NCBI RefSeq assembly: GCF_963169125.1
Contig: NC_084797.1
Span: 90,615,868 to 90,679,867 of the forward strand
DNA length: 64,000 nt
Source: Humulus lupulus
Lineage: Eukaryota > Streptophyta > Magnoliopsida > Rosales > Cannabaceae
Direction of reading: 5' to 3'
The notes under the pieces were generated by a model, which did not search any database, had not been told where the DNA came from, and saw only the letters and a list, made by a program, of their open reading frames with translations. Positions within the stretch are counted from its first letter, which is position 1, and each line of letters opens with the position of its first letter. Below, piece by piece: positions 10,138-19,776 of the stretch. The position numbers were made by a program, and so were the translations under genes.

Positions 10138-10329
10138 CTGGAGTAAAACCAAACTGAAAATGAGTGCAAAGCAAAAATATTTACTACACAATGAAAAATT
10201 TTCTTTGAGAAGAGAAATCAATTTTCCCCAAAGAAAGACATTTAAGGAAGTAATAATACTTTTGAGAGATTCGAACAAGGTGTTTTAAGTGCCTAATGGT
10301 GTTCGGAGGGATAAGTTTTAGGCATATGC
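10138..10329. other. Intron-like remnant upstream of antisense exon, element A
   Basis: The segment is AT-rich and fits the intron that precedes the last antisense exon. An open frame that runs through it (10278 to 9847, minus) is most likely an accident of the missing splice. Confidence 0.4.
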
Positions 10330-10810
10330 TTAAGTAGCTATGCCATGTGCCCAAGGGGCTGTGCCGCATGCCCGAGCGGTTGTGTCGCGTGTCCCCAAGT
10401 GGCCATGTTATCTACCTGAGCGGATGTGCCATGTGTCCGAGAGGCTAGGAGAGTCGTGTGTCCGAATGACTCGACAGGCATGCTGAGGGGGTGCGCATCC
10501 GAGGGGTTCCGTGTGTCTGAGGATCTAGGTGTCCAAGGAGCTGCTACATGTGCGCATCCGAGGGGCTTCGTGTGTCCAAGCATCCAAGGAGTCGCGTGCC
10601 GAGGGGCCAAGCATGCCGATGGCTATTGTTCGAAGAGATTTCATGTCGAGGAGCCAGGCATGCCGAGCGGATGGGGCATTCTGGAGGAGCTTGGCACATC
10701 CGAGGCTACATGTCCGAGAGGTTGGGCATATATGCGAAGTGGTGTCCGAGAAGCAAGGTAGGCGTCCGAGTAGCTAAGAAACTAGGGTTCCGAGGGGCCA
10801 AAGGAATCTG
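10330..10810. repeat. Degenerate GC-rich minisatellite in element A
   Basis: About twenty units of 16-25 bp are built on GTGTCCGAGGGGCT with many substitutions. The block is clearly more GC-rich than its neighbours. It occupies the place of the upstream antisense exons. Open frames on both strands here come from the repeat and are not genes. Confidence 0.7.
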
Positions 10811-10973
10811 ATCGACTAGGAATGGCAAAAGAAACAAGTTTGATGGGCCAAAGGAAAATTTCAATCGTGGGTTTACTTCAAAAGTGAAAGCAACTGACCG
10901 GGTGGAAGCTTTTGGACGACGTGAATAACTATCAGTTTGAGAAAAAGTTTATCATATGAGAAAATCATATAAT

Positions 10974-10988
10974 AAACTTGGGGGCAAG
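10974..10988 (+). other. Polypurine tract of element A
   Basis: AAACTTGGGGGCAAG ends immediately before the LTR start TGTTATCCC, the expected site for plus-strand priming. Confidence 0.8.
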
Positions 10989-12006
10989 TGTTATCCCAAA
11001 ATTTCATTCAATGATGTGGCAATAGGATGGGACAAGTGGCAATGCATGGTTAATAAATGACACATTAATAGTCAATAAATGTGTTGACTAAAGAAGTGAA
11101 AAGGTTTGAAATTAATCTTCGGAGTTGTGATATTACTGGTTACGAAATTGATTTATCTGGTCAGGAAGTAATTTGACCGACCAGTAAAAAATTATGTTCA
11201 GCCAGTCACTTCAGAAAATAGTGTTATCCGACCAGTAATGTGTTTTGGCTGACCAGTAATGTATCTTGGCCGACAAGTAATGTGTTTTGGCCGACCAGTC
11301 ACTTCAGTAATGTGATATAGCCGACCAGTCATCTCATAGATGGGTTTCATCCGACCAGTCATCTTAGAAATGGGTTTCATCCGACCAGCTATGTCAAATT
11401 GAAGGAGTAGCCGACCGGATGTGTCAGAATCTCAGAAGTTAATTGCCCAGTGACTTCTTTATAGAATCTCAGTAACAACTTCAACCCGAATCACTTGTAA
11501 CCACCGCGCGAATCTCTCAGATATTCCGAAGTAATAGCTATATTGTTGTAATTTGGATTTATTTATTATTTTATTTATTAAAGTTGGTTGAAACAACCAA
11601 GGACCCCGTCAAAATGGTATATTTTTCATGTATGATCCATGAGCCTATAAATAAAGAGCTCATGGTATCATTTTAAGGATCTGATCTTTTGGAGACTTTT
11701 AGTCTTTCTAATTTTGAGATTTTGGGACTGTTACTTGGGGCATTTTCCGAGAGAGCTTAGAGAGAGAAATCTTGTATTCTCTAGAGAGAGAAACTCTATA
11801 TTTTTCTACTTACACTTGAGAAACTCAGTTGGCTTAGGTCCATCTGATCTTAAGTGTAGGTTTTATATATCACAACTCCAGCTGGATTAGGCTATTACCA
11901 ATAAATTGGGGCTGAACCACTATAAAATTATTGGTGTCGTATTTTCTATTCAAGGCTTACTGTAGTTTTGACGTCTATTCGTCGTTGGCCAAAATCGTGG
12001 TGAACA
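10989..12006 (+). repeat. Full-length LTR of element A (1018 bp)
   Basis: It runs from TGTTATCCC to GTGAACA. It contains the GACCAGT array (11178-11420), a TATA box (11646-11653) and GAGAGA-rich transcribed sequence. It is followed by a PBS copy (12011-12028) and a second gag start, so it serves as 3' LTR of one unit and 5' LTR of the next. Confidence 0.9.
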
Positions 12007-12063
12007 TTTTTGGTGCTTTCATTGAGAGCCTGAATAGAAGAAACAGACTACTATTATATCATT

Positions 12064-12436
12064 ATGGCGCCCAAGAATACCAATGTGGCATCCAAGAAGT
12101 CAGGCACGTCAAAAGAGCCTGCTAGATCAGAAGGTCCTGGACCGCAGAACCCAGAGACTGAGCCCAGGGTCTTTCTCGAGGAGACCACTCCAAAAGTTGA
12201 ACAACTCCAGGAAGCAATAGGCGCTTTCCAAGAGGAGATGATGCAATTCAATGCTCGGCAGGAGTCTTTCGCCGAGGAAATGGCTAGGCAGAAGGCTGCA
12301 TTCGAGCAGCAAAAATAGGAGATGGATGTCAGGAGTGAAGAGATTGGGCGCCGACAGGAGGAGGCTGACCGGCAACATCGTGAGGCTGCACCTGCTCTAG
12401 AAGCGGCCACTCAACTGACCCAAGCCAATGCCCAAA
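12064..12436 (+). pseudogene. gag: Second gag start of element A, truncated
   Basis: This repeats 1384-1756 with scattered substitutions. The frame MAPKNTNVASKKSG runs 84 codons to a TAG at 12316-12318 and continues in frame as a coiled coil. It stops at CCCAAA (12436), where the sequence jumps into the middle of the LTR. It is therefore a copy reduced to LTR, about 430 bp of internal sequence and an LTR end. Confidence 0.85.
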
Positions 12437-12690
12437 GAGCTTAGAGAGAGAAAGCTTGTATTCTCTAGAGAGAGAAACTCTGTATTTTTCTACTTACACT
12501 TGAGAAACTCAGTTGGCTTAGGTCCATCTGATCTTAAGTGTAGGCTTTATATATCATAACTCCAAGTGGATTAGGCTATTACCAATAAATTGGGGCTGAA
12601 CCACTATTAAATTATTGGTGTCTTATTTTCTATTCAAGGCTTACTGTAGTTTTGACATCTATTCGTCGTTGGGCAAAATCATGGTCAACA
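12437..12690 (+). repeat. Third, partial LTR copy of element A
   Basis: It matches the last 254 bp of the LTR (from GAGCTTAGAGAGAG to GTCAACA). The AT-rich background resumes at 12691. Confidence 0.85.
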
Positions 12691-13438
12691 AATAAAAAAA
12701 TTAAATTAAATGAAAATAGAAAGAATGCTTTGAAGAGATTTTAGAGTGTCACATCATCTCTTTAAAACTCTCATTTATATATATATATAGATTTTTAATT
12801 AATTTTAATTTTGTGGTAGTATTTAATTATTAAGTAGTTAAGAAGTAAAGTTAGAATTAATTAATATTATTATAATTATTAATAAAAATGAATTAGAAAA
12901 TTAGATTAAAGGAGAAAATAGATAAAGTTGTTTGAAGAGATTTTAGAGTGTCATATCATCTCCTTGAACCTTTTCTTTATATATATATATATATATATAT
13001 ACATATATATATAAACTAGGTAAAAATAACGTGCAATGCACGTTTGCTTGATTTTAAAGTTATAAACATGCTTATTTTTATTATTTTTAATTATCATATT
13101 AAGTTATAAACATGTATTTATTTTTATTATTTTTAAGTTATAAACATGTATTTATTTTTATTATTTTTTAATTATCAAATAAATATTAAATAAATAAACA
13201 ACATCATAAAATAAATAAAATATGTTTAATATATTTTATGACATAAATGTATTAAAAAATTAGGGCAAAACATTGTCTATAATTTTAATAAAAATCGGTT
13301 CACTTTTTTTTCAATATATAATAGAATGAATTACAGTTCTATAGTATATATTAATATTTATTTCAATAATCTCTACATATATGACATCTAAACACAACAT
13401 TAACATAGATATATATATATATATTTACATAGCTACTT
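12691..13438. repeat. AT-rich background repeat between elements A and D
   Basis: No gene is visible. Two copies of the TTTGAAGAGATTTTAGAGTG unit (12709-12790 and 12905-12990) are each followed by a TA-repeat; a (TA)n run spans about 12973-13014. A 17-nt perfect palindrome lies at 13028-13044. It ends at the TSD of element D (GACAT, 13439-13443). Confidence 0.5.
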
Positions 13439-13443
13439 GACAT

Positions 13444-14237
13444 TGTTGACGCGGTTTTTCGCCAACAGTGTATTACGTAATTAGTTGGAATAAAATAGTG
13501 CTTAAGGATAAACCGTAGTAAGAATAATGACTCTTAAGGATGCTTAGAATGAAATAATAAGAACACTCGTTCCTTTTTACGTGGTTCGAAGGCTAAAATC
13601 TCTCTAGTCCATGAGTCGATATTATTACTGTATCTCTCTCTATATTTCGACTGAGTATTTATATTACACAGAAGAAAAAAAACCCAACCCCTTTTCTATC
13701 CAAGGTCTTGGTATTTATAGAAGAACCATCACAGGATAGGTGCATGGGTTATCACGTGGATATCCATCCTATATGTGACCTGTCCTCCACAAATGATGAA
13801 TATTACAATATATGTTAAGGTATGGTCTAATCATTAGGTAAAATTGATCATGGGTCATCTGGCATAGAAGGGCATGTGATGTTTGATCACGCGCGTTTAT
13901 GTTGTGTGTCCGAGAATTCAAGGGTAACGGACATGTAATGCCTAACCACGCATGTTTACAAATAACGTATCCAGGTTTATAAAAACTCCTGGATATGGCA
14001 GATTGTCAGGATACCATGACCTGAACATAACGCCAGCTCGTGCCCAGGATGCTGTGTTTTATATCCATCTCTAGCTCGTACCTCAATGCTTTGTATTCCT
14101 CAGCTCGTGTTATTACCTGGGGGGTCGTACTGCCTTCGCAGAGGAGATATCAACTTGTGGGTCCCTTAGTACTGTTCTTAGCTAGCCAACTGTACTCGAG
14201 CTGCATAAAAGACCCGGGCTGAATATCTGGGCGTACA
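13444..14237 (-). repeat. 3' LTR of element D (794 bp)
   Basis: On the + strand it runs from TGTTGACGCGG to GGGCGTACA and pairs with 40145-40940. The purine tract GGGACTTGGGGGGAAAA (minus strand, 14238-14254) abuts it. Open frames in both LTR copies (14040-14222 and 40743-40925) are not taken as genes. Confidence 0.9.
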
Positions 14238-14254
14238 TTTTCCCCCCAAGTCCC
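14238..14254 (-). other. Polypurine tract of element D
   Basis: On the minus strand GGGACTTGGGGGGAAAA directly precedes the 3' LTR (TGTACGCC). It shares ACTTGGGGGG with the internal tract at 31074-31095. Confidence 0.8.
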
Positions 14255-14504
14255 TGCTCGTGTCTTATGACGTCATTCTCTGACTGACACAGTGAGGACT
14301 TTTAAATTTCTATTGCGATTACCCATGTTTGTTCATTACCCGAGTACTAAACACGTGGAATGCCACGATTGCCGTCTGTTCGGGTTTTGAGGGTTGCATT
14401 AAATGGCCTGGCCACCTTTTTACCGTTGTTTAATCTTTCAAAACATGACCCTCGTATCCCATATTAGCTTGATCAGACGGTCCACGTTTCTTTAGGCCTA
14501 TTAC

Positions 14505-14514
14505 GTATAAATAG
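14505..14514 (+). promoter_or_regulatory. TATA box for the antisense accessory gene of D
   Basis: GTATAAATAG lies 107 bp before the first exon's ATG (14621) and inside the element, outside the LTR. It points toward the accessory gene, opposite to gag-pol. The next 100 bp are pyrimidine-rich, like a plant 5' UTR. Confidence 0.5.
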
Positions 14515-14620
14515 GGCTGGCAATTTTCAGTGTTCATCACCTTCCATTCGAAAATTTTCCTAATTTTCTCTCTTCTGAACTTCAAAAACCCTTCTTCCTT
14601 TTCTCATAAAATTCCATAAA

Positions 14621-17600
14621 TATGCCACCAAAACCTTCGGAAACCCAGTCACCAAGGATCTTTTTAGGAACTCTCCTTCTACGGTGCTCATTCCTTTAGT
14701 CGAAGAACACATGGTAAGTTTTCTGTTTTACTGAAACTTTTATTTTACTGGTTTTTGTGTGTTTCTCTTCTTTCTTTATCATGCTAATATGCATTTCACC
14801 GCTATTAGCATTAGGTTGTTTCCAAATGTTTTTGGTACATAGGTTTCGGTTTAGGTATATTGAGTAGGTCCTAAAATATATCTAGGATGGTGATGTTCAT
14901 AAACTGGGTAAATCTTCGGGTGATTCCTAAGTAATTTTTAGAAAATATCCATTAAGCATGTAGGAGATGAAAGGTTTTTAGGGTTTGACATTAGGTTGCT
15001 TAGGGTCTACGTTTCTTGGGCATTTTTTCTCTAAACCGTTCCCCAAGGAGAGTAATGGCCTGATTTTCTGACACATGGATCCCTAAATATCAGGGTTTTG
15101 TTGGGAAACCTAGGAGCGTAGCATAGGTAGCGCGTGGCATTACACCACGGGCTGATATTGCATCAGCACGTGTGTTAGAACCCTCGGCCTTTGTTATTTC
15201 TTGCCTGTACAAAAAATTCTACGTCGCCCACTAAAAATTTCGTCGTTCTTATTCGATAGGCGAGCTGATGGCACCCAAGAAAAGCACATCCAAAAAGAAC
15301 ATAGCTGGCTCGTCGTCCCAACAAACTCACAAGGGAAAGGAGGTCGTCCCCGATTCCCCCATTCCTAAATTCGGCCCCATGGTGGAGAAGGAGGTCGCAG
15401 TCCTACCTGACACATTTTTTGAGGTCGAGAGGATAGTCTCCAAAATAACGACCAAAGGAAGGGTCAACAAGATCATGTTGTCCCACAACATCGAGGTTGG
15501 GACGGGCGTTCTCATCACCCAACCTCCCTTCGAGGGGGAGAGGAGCTGTGCACCACTCCAGGACGATTTCGCGGCCTGGAGTGATGAACACTTAAAGGTC
15601 GGGGCCTTCCTCCCCCTTGACCAGTACTTTGCTGACTTCCTCAATTATGTGAAGTTGGCGCCATTCCAGCTCCCCCCAAACTCATACCGACTGCTAGTGG
15701 GGTTGAAGTACCTCTTCTTAAAGTAGATGTGGAACGTCCCTACCCCTGCGGACATCTTGTACTTTTTCTGCCTCAAGGCTAGCCCAGACCAACGGGGATG
15801 AGGTGACAGGTTCTACTATCTGACCCGCTTCCCGAACTCACCCAAGGTCATCGAGTTGCCCAGCCACCCCAACGACTTCAAAGATCAGTTATTTATGTCG
15901 AACGGGTTTCGCAACTGCGAGGACCAGTACTTCAACTGCCCTCGTAAGTTTCCTTTCCTTTCTTAGCTCGTAGAACTATTCTTTTCATACTTAATCTTTT
16001 CGTGCGTATGCTAACTGGAGTATCTTCGTGTAGCCATTTTTGCGAGGACGGCCAAATCAGTGACCCTTGGGGGTCAATACGATACCTTGGCGGGGCTTCC
16101 GCCCAGCGAGAAGGACTACCACCAGCTCGTGTTTGATGACACGATGTTGGCATGTAAATTAATTTCTGAAGGCCAGACTTTGGCCTTGAGGAGGACGCGA
16201 GCCAATTTCCCGATGGCCCGTGAGCTAGTGCCCATCCCAGAGGGAGGCGCTGCCGCCGACGACGGTGAGGAGCAAGAAGAGGACGAGGTGCCGCTCGTTC
16301 GGAAGAGGCGAGCTCCTGAGGCCGCCCAGAACCCTGACACGGACCGAGCTCTATCGGGGGCAGCAGCCGGTCGCTCCGGCCAAGGTAACCCATACCCTTT
16401 TAGGGATCTAGATAGGGTTGTCGCCGACCTTAGGCTAGTTAGGTTTAACCCCAACCAGCTCGTACATCGCCACCCTAGAGATCCTGCCTATAACACATCC
16501 TTGCTTCATTGTGTGGACCAATTAGTGGTACGGTACGACATGGGTCATCCTAGAGGGATTGTAGTCGTAGATAACACTCTATCCTTTAGGTCAGCCATTT
16601 TTGAAGAGTATGGGACCAACCTTAGGTCATGAGACTCCCTGCGCCAAGGTATCCTTGCCCCTGGACTTAGGCAATATGTAGAGGAGTCCAGCCCTGAGCT
16701 AAAACCTAAGCCTGAACCTCCCCTAATCCAAGAAATCGTACATCTAGACTCTCCCTCTCCTGTAATGGTTCTGAGGTCGGAGGTCGTGGCAATAGACTCC
16801 TCCTCTAGCTCAGAGGGTAGGACTCTACAATATCCTTCACATGCACACATTATGTAGATTGATGAATTTGTACACATACTGAAGTACTTTCCATTCTTTT
16901 TTAGGTGAGGAGATGGCACAGCGAGGGGAACCTGACATCCGCTTGATGTTCCAGGAAGGGAGATCTAGCTCGGGTCCCTTTGTGAAGAAACTCCAGCCCA
17001 CATCAAAGAAGACGCCTCCCCCGGCTGCAACTGTTTCCAAATCCCCAGCCAAGGGGAAAGGCCCGGGATTGGGAGCTCCATCCGCCGCAGCCCAGGAGAA
17101 GAGGGGTCCGGCTGCACCTCCTCCTCGATTTCCCTCAGCCCCTGCTCGGGACTAGGTAGCACCAACTGGTCTCCCATCTCCGATAGTCCCTGCCGCCACT
17201 GTTCGCATCCCGGTTAACACCCAGGACCTGGAGCAAATTCCAGACACTTTTCGGGGGACTGCCTATGAGACGGCGAACCACGCGGTGGAGCACTTTTATA
17301 AGGCCAAGCCCACGGACCTGAGGGAGATCGGGGAGAGGAGCCCAGAGAATGTTATGGAATCAGATCTGGGAATGAACCTCACAGTAAGCACTTTCCTTAA
17401 CCTGACACTTTTTTATTTTTCCTTGGCATGTGCCTAACTATTTCCTTGCTTTTTGCAGACGGTCTTGGCTCAACATCGCAGCATAGCTCGGGCCAGGGCC
17501 AGGAATGATGAACTTAAGGCCGAGCTCTAGACTGCTCAGGCTGCCCTGACTGTGACCCAAGCTACCCTCGCCGCCGCTCAACAAGGCGAACAAAGTGCCA

Positions 17601-17991
17601 AGGCTTCCTTGACGGCGGCCCAAGCATGCGAGTAGGCGGCAAAGGCTGCCTTAGCCGTGGCTAAGAGGGCGAGCAGATGGCAAAGGCTGCCACGACTGCC
17701 CTTCAAGTCAAGCTCGTGGGGGCCAAGGCCAAACAGCTGGAGGCCGAGGCTGCTATTCAGGAGGAAAAGAAGACCTCGACATCCTCCATGGAGAGCATGC
17801 TCTACCACTGCTGGGCCTTCAATTAGGATGGCAACTTATCCTTCATGGCCTCCAAAGTGTGGGGGCACTACCTCGAGAAGTTCAAGGCTCGGCTTCAACA
17901 AGAGTTATCGTTTGAGACCGGGGAGGCCTCTGCCACTGGCGAGCAAGAGACCGAGGAGGTGACGTCCTCAGAGCGGCCTGGAGGGTCTTAG
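14621..17991 (+). pseudogene. Antisense accessory gene of element D, five exons, broken
   Basis: Splice-like junctions delimit exons about 14621-14713, 15260-15943, 16034-16816, 16905-17383 and 17459-17991 (donors GTAAGT, GTAAGC and GTAGGA; acceptors such as TTTTTGCAG). Exon 2 encodes MAPKKSTSKK and a globular region with FADFLNYVKLAPFQLPPNSY, which recalls the plant domain called 'putative gypsy type transposon' (Pfam Transposase_28, from memory). Exons 3-4 are acidic and Pro-rich; exon 5 is an Ala-rich coiled coil ending near YHCWAFN. In-frame stops at 15724, 15799, 16630, 17153, 17528 and 17633 are all TAG or TGA, and a frameshift lies near 17675. The exon order matches the gene of B. It faces gag-pol tail to tail. 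Function unknown. Confidence 0.75.
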
Positions 17992-18240
17992 ATTTTATTT
18001 GCCTTCATTTATTTTACGTGTTATTTTTTTGTAAATGTTTAGTACAAGGTTACTTTCCTCGTGAAAATTTATCTATAATTTCAGTATCTAATTTTTATTT
18101 ATTCCTTGATTTCCTTCTCATGCTTCATGACTTCAACGTTTAAAACCTTAGGAAATGACTCTTAGGTCGATATAGATACTTTAATTTTGGTTGTAACCAA
18201 AAATGATGATTTATATCCTACCCGTTAAGTATCAGGCCTT
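17992..18240. other. Non-coding tail of the D accessory gene
   Basis: The sequence is T-rich (TTTATTTTACGTGTTATTTT) and likely holds the 3' end of the + strand transcript. No ORF is seen. Confidence 0.4.
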
Positions 18241-18343
18241 GGACCCTGTTGTATCCGGGGTTTTTAATTAAAAACTTAGTTCGCATTAGTTTTAAATAAA
18301 AAACACTGGTTAATCAATTTTACCAACTTCTAAGTTTCGGAAC
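18241..18343. repeat. Left fragment of the 115-bp tandem array of D
   Basis: One shortened unit ends in TAAGTTTCGGAAC. The array continues at 30019 on the far side of element B, which used the shared GGAAC (18339-18343 and 30019-30023) as its target site. Confidence 0.85.
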
Positions 18344-18931
18344 TGTTGACCCAAGATTTGGCCAACTGACACGGAGTCAAAACGTGATTGATATGAATGA
18401 ATATATAGTGAAGAACGTAATGACAAAAGTAAACAAAACACAGTAATTTATAGTGGTTCGATCCCAGGATCTGGTAATGACCTACGTCCACTTAGACTGA
18501 TATTGATATAAGAATCAAAAGAGTGATCAAAGAACTAGGGTTCAATGAGTTTCACTAACCTCTGAATAACAATACAAGTTTACTAGAAGAATTACTATAG
18601 TTTCGAATGATTCAAAAGCCAAAAGTCCCTCCCTTGAGCTATCTCTTGCTATTTATAGGCTCAAGAAGGGTTACAAAAGATTGTTACAGATATTCTCCCC
18701 TGAATCATTGGGTACTCAGGAGATTGAGTGAGATAAATTCGGGGTTCATAAAGATCTTCCCATAAATGTTGCCTTGTATACGGAACCATCGACCAGACTG
18801 GTCGCGGGTAAGACAGGCTTGCCCTGCTTCTACTGTGTCTTCTGGTCGATACTCTAGCAGACCCTTCCAGGTGTCAGCCACGTGTCCAGGGATTACTTGC
18901 CACGTCATCAATGCTAATTTATTGGATAACA
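18344..18931 (-). repeat. 3' LTR of element B
   Basis: On the + strand it runs from TGTTGACCC to GGATAACA and pairs with 29431-30018. The PPT (minus strand AAACTTTGGGGGGCAAA, 18932-18948) adjoins it. Confidence 0.93.
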
Positions 18932-18948
18932 TTTGCCCCCCAAAGTTT
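18932..18948 (-). other. Polypurine tract of element B
   Basis: AAACTTTGGGGGGCAAA on the minus strand stands directly before the LTR start TGTTATCC. Confidence 0.85.
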
Positions 18949-19164
18949 ATTTACTATGAATAGTAAATAAACTTTTAAACGAACGACTCTTCGGTAACCC
19001 CACCTGACGTGTCAGAACCCTTCGTGTGTTCTTGAAAAAAGCAACCCACTTCTGTCTAATCATGCCTTTTCAGTTCCCCAGAAACGATTTCGACGGCCAT
19101 CCCGTTTCCCCATACTTTGAAAAAGGAAAACTAATGATTACACTTTTTTAATATCAGAGACAAA

Positions 19165-19174
19165 CTTATATAAG
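19165..19174 (+). promoter_or_regulatory. TATA box for the antisense accessory gene of B
   Basis: CTTATATAAG lies 171 bp before a donor site (TTG/GTAAGT at 19345) that would splice a leader exon to the acceptor TTTGCAG at 19770. Position and direction match the box in D. The 18949-19776 stretch is otherwise leader and intron with no ORF that I trust. Confidence 0.5.
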
Positions 19175-19776
19175 ACCGTCGAAGCCTCCTTTTTCTTTTT
19201 ACGCACGCCATTGTCTTTGCAAAAAACCCTAAAAACCAGAGCTTTAAACTTCTCCGGAGACCGTTTTCCTGCACTTCCAAGACTCAGACCGTGAGCTTTT
19301 TTATCTCCGAAGACCTTTCTTCCTCCTCCACGATCACTCTTCTTGGTAAGTTTTCGAAACCCCATGCTTCTAATTTCTCGTGGTGCATGCTTCTGATGGT
19401 GGACTGTTTAAGTTTTTCTGTTTCTGGTTCAAGGTGCTTGTAGAAAGAATGTTTTGTTGGCAAAGTAGAGTTACGAGTTAGTTTAAAATCCAGGATCATG
19501 CTTTTTAGGACGTAAAATCGAAGTAAAATTTCGATCTTTAAGCCAGTTGAAAAATAAATTTTTCCCGCCCTAAGGGGAGTTGAAAAAGCTTTTCAAGAAA
19601 AACTTTTTACTTTCACCCTTTGATCCGTTTTTCAAAATGTTCGTGTAGAAAGATTTAGCTTTTTGTTAGAATGTTGTTGTATAAAAGCCTAACTTTTATA
19701 CTCGACCAGCGTTATTCTAAAAAGCCTTTTAAAGTTCTATATCCTCACCTCCCCATTCTTCTGTTTGCAGACTTTA

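Larger units (their letters stand above)
522..12690 (+). mobile_element. Element A: Tat-lineage Ty3/gypsy LTR retrotransposon, pol-deleted
   Basis: Element A runs on the + strand and contains, in order: a 5'-truncated LTR (522-1326), PBS, gag (1384-2709 and 7518-8454), a scrap of the integrase C-terminus (to 8527), a hairpin/PPT-like motif (8901-8946), the last exon of an antisense accessory ORF (9586-10137), a minisatellite, a PPT and a full 1018-bp LTR (10989-12006). A second partial copy follows (gag start to 12436, then an LTR end to 12690). Protease, RT, RNase H and nearly all integrase are missing, so it could only have moved with help. Gag and LTR starts resemble element B. Element E is nested in gag. 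No TSD is recoverable because the left LTR lacks about 183 bp. Confidence 0.85.

Noticed and set aside
9847..10278. Signal-peptide or membrane start (hydrophobic FALIFSLVLLQ) of the antisense ORF in A
   Set aside because: The hydrophobic part is translated intron upstream of the splice acceptor at 10138; B shows the same situation at 21778-21813.
10426..10811. Open frames of 80-110 codons on both strands
   Set aside because: Produced by the GC-rich minisatellite, which lacks stop codons in several frames.
14040..14222. 60-codon frame repeated at 40743-40925
   Set aside because: It recurs only because both copies are LTRs of element D; no motif and not conserved in the LTR of C.
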